DNA from: an uncultured Candidatus Poseidoniales archaeon | GTDB taxonomy: Archaea > Thermoplasmatota > Poseidoniia > Poseidoniales > Poseidoniaceae | NCBI GenBank assembly: GCA_905182125.1 | Contig: CAJJAV010000027.1 | Coordinates: forward strand, 24,607-88,606 | Direction of reading: 5' to 3' | Length of the DNA: 64,000 bases | Part shown: piece by piece, positions 59,312-64,000 of the stretch | How positions within the stretch are numbered: the stretch's first letter is position 1 | How the letters are laid out: every line of letters starts with the position of its first letter | Position numbers and translations under genes: made by a program | Notes under the pieces: generated by a model | Told to the model about the DNA's origin: nothing | The model's input: the letters and a program-made list of their open reading frames with translations, nothing else | Databases searched by the model: none

Positions 59312-60577
59312 TCAGTGATGGAATAAGGTTCCATTCAGCATGGTTGATTTGAACGGCGAGGTACCAGGTCGATTGCACCACGATTGCCATTGGCCACCAT
59401 CGACAATGTTCAGGTTCGCAGCAGCCCCGACCTGAATACGTCCATGGACCAGGCCATCGGGATGGATGGTTGTTTCAGATGGGTTTCGACTTGCAGCCAC
59501 AAGCGCGGCCAAGGGATCCACTTTGTTTCGATGGACGAGCAACGAGCCAATGAATGGCAAACTGAGGATGTTGCAATTGGGATTGAAATCTGTGGCAATC
59601 GACCATCGGTAGTTTTGTTCGACCGCTTCGTTGAACGAAGGCCAAGCCTCACCCATTGTGTAAGGCGTTCCAGGGAGGAATCCGGTATTGACACCAGCCT
59701 CTTCCATCCGTTGGCGACTTCCTGCCGGCGTGTAGTGGGCATGATCGGCCGTGACCACTCCTAATTCTGCTGCTAAATCACCTCCGCCTCCGTCAGAGAA
59801 TTCATCGATGTGAATTCTTTGGCGCAATCCACCCTTTTTCGATGCCATGAGAATTTCTTCACTTTCTTCTACCGTGAACCATCCTGGTTCACAAAAAACA
59901 TCTGCTGCTTGGGCGTATCCTTGGTTCAAGATTTGAGGCAACTGGTCTGAAAGAATTTCTTCGACATACTGCGAACGATCTTTTCCTGGTGGTGTGTCGT
60001 GGGCACCGAGCCACGTGAGTTCCATTGTTGGCAGATGAGCAATCCCCTTGAGTTCATGTGCCACATCGAGAAGCTGCAATTCAGATTCGGTTGTTAAACC
60101 GTAACCGCTTTTCGCTTCAAGGTGGGTTGTTCCGTTTGACAATGCAGCCCGCATCCGTTGATACCCTAACTTGAGGAGGTCTTCCTTGGAGGATTGGGCT
60201 GTGGATCGAACAGTATGTTGGATGCCGCCGCCTGATGCTGCGATATCTTGGTACGACATACCTTGTAGTTTCATAGAAAGTTCATTCGAACGGTCGCCCG
60301 ACCAAATGAGGTGATTATGCCCATCAACCAGCCCCGGCACCACCGCATTGCCACCGACTGAAACAATGGTCGTATCTTCGTTTGATTGCTCAGGGCCACC
60401 GAAGTGCTCATGAAGTTCATTTGAATCTTCAATAGATGTAATGACACCGCCTTCCACAACAATCCCCTTTCCAGCAGGAGATGTTAGTGCTTCATAATCG
60501 GACATTGACGCTCCACTCAACGATCCTTGCCCACCGAGGTGTGCAAGAGGCCCGAGGTCGAGGAAAACGGTCCGCAT
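59312..60577 (-). CDS. hutI: Imidazolonepropionase
   Basis: A 421-aa metal-dependent amidohydrolase that opens 4-imidazolone-5-propionate to N-formimino-L-glutamate, the third step of histidine degradation. GLVDGHNHLIWSGDRSNEL carries the metal-binding HxH. LEAKSGYGLTTESEL is the HutI signature, and IHIDEFSDGGGGDLAAELGVVTADHAHY and IATDFNPNCN supply the other metal and substrate ligands. It is slightly longer than many HutI proteins because of an N-terminal region around residues 10-40. It is divergent from kae1, with 51 bp between starts. It is about 4 kb from hutUH and on the opposite strand. Confidence 0.95.
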   Translation of the reverse strand: MRTVFLDLGPLAHLGGQGSLSGASMSDYEALTSPAGKGIVVEGGVITSIEDSNELHEHFGGPEQSNEDTTIVSVGGNAVVPGLVDGHNHLIWSGDRSNELSMKLQGMSYQDIAASGGGIQHTVRSTAQSSKEDLLKLGYQRMRAALSNGTTHLEAKSGYGLTTESELQLLDVAHELKGIAHLPTMELTWLGAHDTPPGKDRSQYVEEILSDQLPQILNQGYAQAADVFCEPGWFTVEESEEILMASKKGGLRQRIHIDEFSDGGGGDLAAELGVVTADHAHYTPAGSRQRMEEAGVNTGFLPGTPYTMGEAWPSFNEAVEQNYRWSIATDFNPNCNILSLPFIGSLLVHRNKVDPLAALVAASRNPSETTIHPDGLVHGRIQVGAAANLNIVDGGQWQSWCNRPGTSPFKSTMLNGTLFHH

Positions 60578-60628
60578 ATTTCACCGGTGAGGCTGAGGGT
60601 TGAAGAACAATGGCTCTCACCGTCAACC

Positions 60629-61645
60629 ATGCCAGAAGCATGGACACTCGGGATAGAGTCCACGGCTCATACCCTTTCCTTCGGGTTGGTTGATCCGAGC
60701 GGCACACCTTATCCCGCGATGTCTTCAACGGTTCGACCTGACGAGGGGGGAATTCATCCACGGGAGGCCGCAGATCACCACAAAGATGCCGCTGCAAACC
60801 TCCTCGGTAAATTGTTGCTCCAAACTGGAATCTCCCTTTCAGAGATTGGCGCAGTGGCTTTTTCACAGGGACCTGGGCTTGGGCCTTGTTTGAGAATTGG
60901 AGCAGCCCTTGCACGGGGTATCTCGAGCCGCTTGAACATACCTTTGATTGGCGTGAACCACTGTGTCGCACACATCGAAATAGGACGCCAACAGTGTGGG
61001 TGTCAGGATCCGATTTTGCTCTACGTTTCTGGTGGGAACACACAGGTCATTGCCCATTTGGATGGACGTTATCGAGTCCTTGGGGAAACTTTGGACATCG
61101 GTATTGGAAACATGTTGGATAAATTTGCTCGTGGCCAAGGCATACCCTTCCCTGGTGGGCCTGTGATTGAAAAAAGAGCATCAGAATGGTTGGAGTCGAA
61201 TCCCAATCCAAGCCTCGTTGGTCTCGAATTACCCTTTGCAGTACGGGGTATGGATCTTGCTTTTTCTGGCGTGATGACAGCCGCACAACGTCTGTTGGAC
61301 AACGGTGCCGAACTGGGTGCAGTCTGCTGGTCCCTGCAGGAACATGCGTTTGCGGCATGTGTGGAGATAGCTGAACGCGCATTAGCCCATACTGGCAAAT
61401 CAGAACTTCTTCTTGGCGGCGGTGTCGCATGCAACACCCGACTCCGTGAAATGTGCACGATGATGGCAACCGAGAGGGAGGCTACATCCCATGCGCCACC
61501 ACGAATGTATTGCATCGATAACGGCTCCATGATTGCCCTTCTCGGGCATATTGAGTTGGACCATGGTCGGACGACAAGCCTCGATAAAAGTGGTGTTGAT
61601 CAGTACCTGCGGACAGACCAAACTCCCGTCACATGGGCGGTATAA
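60629..61645 (+). CDS. kae1: tRNA threonylcarbamoyladenosine synthase subunit Kae1
   Basis: The 338-aa catalytic KEOPS subunit that places threonylcarbamoyl on A37 of ANN-decoding tRNAs. It starts LGIESTAHTLSFGLVD; the metal ligands lie in GVNHCVAHIEIGR (HxxxH), with LYVSGGNTQVIAHLDGRYRVLGETLDIGIGNMLDKFARGQGIPFPGGP and LLGGGVACNTRLREM following. The ASKHA fold and archaeal VNHCVAHIEIG form exclude bacterial TsaD. No Bud32 kinase is fused or adjacent, unlike in many archaea. The track start adds 34 residues from the hutI side. The next ORF opens within its last codons. Confidence 0.95.
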   Translation: MPEAWTLGIESTAHTLSFGLVDPSGTPYPAMSSTVRPDEGGIHPREAADHHKDAAANLLGKLLLQTGISLSEIGAVAFSQGPGLGPCLRIGAALARGISSRLNIPLIGVNHCVAHIEIGRQQCGCQDPILLYVSGGNTQVIAHLDGRYRVLGETLDIGIGNMLDKFARGQGIPFPGGPVIEKRASEWLESNPNPSLVGLELPFAVRGMDLAFSGVMTAAQRLLDNGAELGAVCWSLQEHAFAACVEIAERALAHTGKSELLLGGGVACNTRLREMCTMMATEREATSHAPPRMYCIDNGSMIALLGHIELDHGRTTSLDKSGVDQYLRTDQTPVTWAV

Positions 61646-62589
61646 GGGCGGCGAGTCACACTCATTGTTTTTATACGGTCACAATCGGGAACAAACTGGG
61701 GGCCTCAATCATCAGCGAGCGCGGAGCAAAGAAAAGGGACGAACCATTTAACCCGTTCGCGCCCAATGCCTCTGCTCAACGAAACAAGCGCCAAAGTGAG
61801 AGGAAGGTTGTCGAACGACGCCCAACGAACGCACGGCCTGCACCCGTCCAACCCGAAGTTACGGTAGGAATGTCCGAACTGGCCAAGAAGCAAAGGGACG
61901 CAATGGAGCGTATGAAGCGGCAACCAGGCGGATCAAAGAGTTCCCGATCAACAAAAACTGCCCCAAACACCTCGAAAATTACCAGTTCTGTTGAGAAAAC
62001 AGCATCCGCTCAGCCTCAAGTTTCACATGAAGACCGGATTGCTGAATTGAGAAGGAAGTCCGAACTTTCCCGACAAAATGCCAAAGCCAATGCAAAACCA
62101 ACCGCAGAAACCATCGTGGAAGTGGTCGCCTCTCAACCTTCAACACTCACAGCAGCCATCGACCCGTCTGTCCAAGCAGCTGGCTCAGCCACATCTGAAG
62201 CAGCAGTGACAAATCCTGCAACTGAAGTTAACCAATCCTCGAATGTCTTCAAAACCATCGCAACAACCGTCGCTAAACCGAGCGCTGATCGTCGTAGAAA
62301 ACGTCGACGCCATGACAAAAAAGGTGGCGGCCGACAGAAGCAAGAAAAGAAACTAAATCGCCAAAAGTACTTGGAATACAAGTATGCAGCAAGGGCTATT
62401 CTGGACAATCCGGATATCCCAGAAGAACACCGATCCAACGTGCTTGGCCAAGTGTGGGCGAAAGGTGAACGAATGGGTGTCACAGATTCCCTTGAGTTCA
62501 TCGACCAAAAGGTGGTAGAAGAGATTCTACCCGAAGGAGTAGCCCAAAAGCTCCGTGATCTCGTCAATAAAATGACAACAAGAAGGTGA
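61633..62589 (+). CDS. Basic, low-complexity hypothetical protein
   Basis: Up to 318 aa. The first 190 residues are Ala/Ser/Lys/Gln-rich and likely disordered. A Lys/Arg patch (DRRRKRRRHDKKGGGRQKQEKKLNRQKYLEYKYAARAIL) leads to a folded helical C-terminus of about 80 residues (EYKYAARAILDNPDIPEEHRSNVLGQVWAKGERMGVTDSLEFIDQKVVEEILPEGVAQKLRDLV). I do not recognise it; the basic patch suggests nucleic-acid or ribosome binding. The start is uncertain. The only early Met lies inside the kae1 3' end, a TTTATA element sits about 40 bp after it, and the next in-frame Met is MSELAKKQRD at 61869. Confidence 0.6.
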   Translation: MGGIRAASHTHCFYTVTIGNKLGASIISERGAKKRDEPFNPFAPNASAQRNKRQSERKVVERRPTNARPAPVQPEVTVGMSELAKKQRDAMERMKRQPGGSKSSRSTKTAPNTSKITSSVEKTASAQPQVSHEDRIAELRRKSELSRQNAKANAKPTAETIVEVVASQPSTLTAAIDPSVQAAGSATSEAAVTNPATEVNQSSNVFKTIATTVAKPSADRRRKRRRHDKKGGGRQKQEKKLNRQKYLEYKYAARAILDNPDIPEEHRSNVLGQVWAKGERMGVTDSLEFIDQKVVEEILPEGVAQKLRDLVNKMTTRR

Positions 62590-62593
62590 ACAT

Positions 62594-63100
62594 ATGACCG
62601 AACATACACTCAGCGAAAACATGGTAGCAAGCGTACATTATACCGGGACCCTCCCAGAGAACGGCGAAGTCTTTGACAGCAGCGAAGGTCGAGACCCATT
62701 GACCTTCCTCGTAGGGCACAAGCAAATGATCCCAGGATTCGAAGAAGAAATGATGGGTGCCGCCGTTGGTGAGCGTCGCGAATTTACCTTGTCCTCAGAA
62801 CGCGCCTATGGTGACCGTGACACAGAAGCAGTTATGGAGATCCCACGAGAACAATTCAAGCAACTTGAAGAAGAAGCAAGTTTGGAAACTGGTATGCAAC
62901 TTGTGGCACAAATGCCACACGGCCCATCGCCCTTCACGATCACCAACCTGACCGAAGACACTGTCACTGCTGACTTCAATCACGCTTTGGCTGGACAATC
63001 TCTGAAATTCTCGGTCGAAGTTGTTGAACTACGGCCTGCCTCAGAAGAAGAGTTGACCCACGGTCACGCTCACGGTCCAGATGGACACCACGACCACTGA
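62594..63100 (+). CDS. SlyD-like FKBP peptidyl-prolyl isomerase
   Basis: A 168-aa prolyl isomerase/chaperone. The FKBP core begins MVASVHYTGTLPENGEVFDSSEGRDPLTFLVGHKQMIPGFEEEMMGAAVGERREFTL. An IF (insert-in-flap) domain follows: AYGDRDTEAVMEIPREQF...GMQLVAQMPHGPSPFTITNLTEDTVTADFNHALAGQSLKFSVEVVEL. The His-rich tail HGHAHGPDGHHDH is a SlyD-style metal-binding extension, so nickel or other metal handling is possible. It starts 4 bp after the basic hypothetical gene, with GAAGGTGAAC as a Shine-Dalgarno. Confidence 0.93.
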   Translation: MTEHTLSENMVASVHYTGTLPENGEVFDSSEGRDPLTFLVGHKQMIPGFEEEMMGAAVGERREFTLSSERAYGDRDTEAVMEIPREQFKQLEEEASLETGMQLVAQMPHGPSPFTITNLTEDTVTADFNHALAGQSLKFSVEVVELRPASEEELTHGHAHGPDGHHDH

Positions 63101-63142
63101 TTCTAAGCGAGTCTTGATGAAGCCCATCCTCTTGGGCAAAGC

Positions 63143-64000
63143 ATGGTCACTCAGCGTAAGGACGAGTGGAACACCTTGAGCGGACTGGATTTGCCATTGC
63201 AAAGCAATCCTGAAACCTTGGTTGACCACAATGTTCGACTCGAGAATTTGGGTGATGCGGGGTCGCCTCCTTACACACGTGGCATTCACACCACCATGTA
63301 CAGGTCGCGATTGTGGACCATGAGGCAATATGCTGGATTTTCCAGCGCAAAAGAAACGAATAAGCGATTTAAGTTGTTATTGGAACGTGGTCAAAAAGGC
63401 CTCTCCGTTGCATTTGACCTCCCTACACAACTCGGTCTTGATGCTGATGACGACATGTCGTACGGTGAAGTTGGCAAAGTTGGCGTGTCCATTTCCCAAC
63501 TGGATGATATGCGGGAATTGCTGGCGGGGATCCCTCTCGACAAAGTGAGCACCTCGATGACCATCAATGCCCCTGCAATGATCCTTCTCGCCATGTACAT
63601 TGCAGTGGCGGAAGAACAGGGTGTATCGTCTGACCAAGTGCTTGGTACCATCCAGAATGACATTTTGAAGGAGTACATCGCTCGTGGGACTTACGTCTTT
63701 CCACCCAAACCAAGCATGCGGTTGATCACTGATATTTTCGAATATTGTGCTAAGGAAGTACCGCGTTGGAACACGATTTCGATATCTGGCTACCATATCA
63801 GGGAGGCGGGTTCCACTGCCGTCCAAGAGGTAGCATTTACCCTCGCTAATGCCCTCGAATACGTTGAGGCTGCTCTTGCATCTGGGCTCGACATCGACAC
63901 CTTTGGTCCTCGCCTATCCTTCTTTTTCAATTGCCATAACGATTTCTTCGAAGAGGCATCCAAATTCAGAGCAGCACGTACACTGTGGTATGAATTGATC
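63143..64000 (+). CDS. Methylmalonyl-CoA mutase large/catalytic subunit (C-terminus beyond window)
   Basis: Missing from the ORF track because it runs off the right edge; translated by hand. It opens [20 protein letters not shown] and stays open for 286 codons. Signature segments are [108 protein letters not shown] and [31 protein letters not shown]. The TIM-barrel half of a B12-dependent acyl-CoA mutase is certain. Whether it carries the B12-binding domain, or is a one-domain alpha subunit as is usual in archaea, cannot be seen. Confidence 0.94.
   Translation, partial: MVTQRKDEWNTLSGLDLPLQSNPETLVDHNVRLENLGDAGSPPYTRGIHTTMYRSRLWTMRQYAGFSSAKETNKRFKLLLERGQKGLSVAFDLPTQLGLDADDDMSYGEVGKVGVSISQLDDMRELLAGIPLDKVSTSMTINAPAMILLAMYIAVAEEQGVSSDQVLGTIQNDILKEYIARGTYVFPPKPSMRLITDIFEYCAKEVPRWNTISISGYHIREAGSTAVQEVAFTLANALEYVEAALASGLDIDTFGPRLSFFFNCHNDFFEEASKFRAARTLWYELI

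Noticed and set aside
60629-62589. Kae1-Bud32 kinase fusion or adjacent Bud32
   Set aside because: Kae1 ends at its normal length and the next protein has no kinase motifs.
63101-63142. Riboswitch (e.g. cobalamin) before the B12-dependent mutase
   Set aside because: Only 42 bp are available, with a small GCCCA/TGGGC hairpin; far too short for a cobalamin riboswitch.

Overview
The window looks like a chromosomal segment of a Marine Group II archaeon (Candidatus Poseidoniales, Thermoplasmatota) or a close relative. This is inferred from gene content; no rRNA or marker search was possible. Archaeal information-processing genes include RfcL, PriS, SRP54, Lhr helicase, PAN, aMBF1, Kae1, Tsr3 and archaeal-type GlyRS, ProRS and MetRS. 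They sit beside bacterial-like metabolism (futalosine menaquinone genes, histidine degradation, methylmalonyl-CoA mutase, FdhD and a YdeP-like oxidoreductase) and large calcium-motif surface proteins. Genes are very densely packed. ATGA/GTGA start-stop overlaps are common, and several convergent neighbours have touching stop codons. No gene-free stretch exceeds about 240 bp. I saw no CRISPR array, insertion sequence or prophage.

Layout. 1-6.8 kb: Lhr helicase (cut by the window edge), a two-cluster ferredoxin, GlyRS and RfcL. 6.8-11.5 kb: a minus-strand unit of a zinc-ribbon/transglutaminase membrane protein, TrkA and TrkH. 11.6-15.2 kb: an unknown membrane protein, ArsA/Get3 and SRP54. 15.3-19.0 kb: a 1022-aa surface protein and a decayed M28 peptidase gene. 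19-26.6 kb (minus): ProRS, two small membrane proteins, transaldolase, a MazG-like pyrophosphohydrolase, a two-subunit transketolase and an OPT transporter. 26.6-36.5 kb: Ca-type P-ATPase, MqnE, MqnA, a WD40-like surface protein (minus), MqnD, a tiny Cys protein and PriS. 36.6-40.5 kb: three proteins of weakly known function and a CNNM/CorC-like protein. 40.6-46 kb: MetRS, then minus-strand PAN, FtcD and FchA. 46-55.1 kb (plus): aMBF1, Tsr3, FdhD, YdeP-like oxidoreductase, MFS transporter, urocanase in two frames, and HutH. 55.1-64 kb: DUF835 protein, EF-hand/zinc-ribbon membrane protein, tRNA-Val(GAC), small proteins, HutI, Kae1, an unknown basic protein, SlyD-like FKBP and the start of methylmalonyl-CoA mutase.

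How the genes fit together. Histidine-to-glutamate catabolism is fully represented (HutH, HutU, HutI, FtcD, FchA) but spread over three loci. MqnA, MqnE and MqnD cover three steps of the futalosine menaquinone route; MqnB and MqnC are not here. Transketolase and transaldolase give non-oxidative pentose-phosphate interconversion. The most striking anomaly is urocanase. A run of four Gs, where the homology demands five, splits the gene into two ORFs overlapping by ATGA, and GGGG is also a site where a Gly tRNA could slip by -1. Other notable items are an IPT/TIG domain apparently interrupted by a beta-propeller, a seven-copy 66-bp repeat encoding a calcium-binding array, a zinc-ribbon protein with four EF-hand motifs, and a histone-H1-like Lys/Ala tail on a membrane protein.
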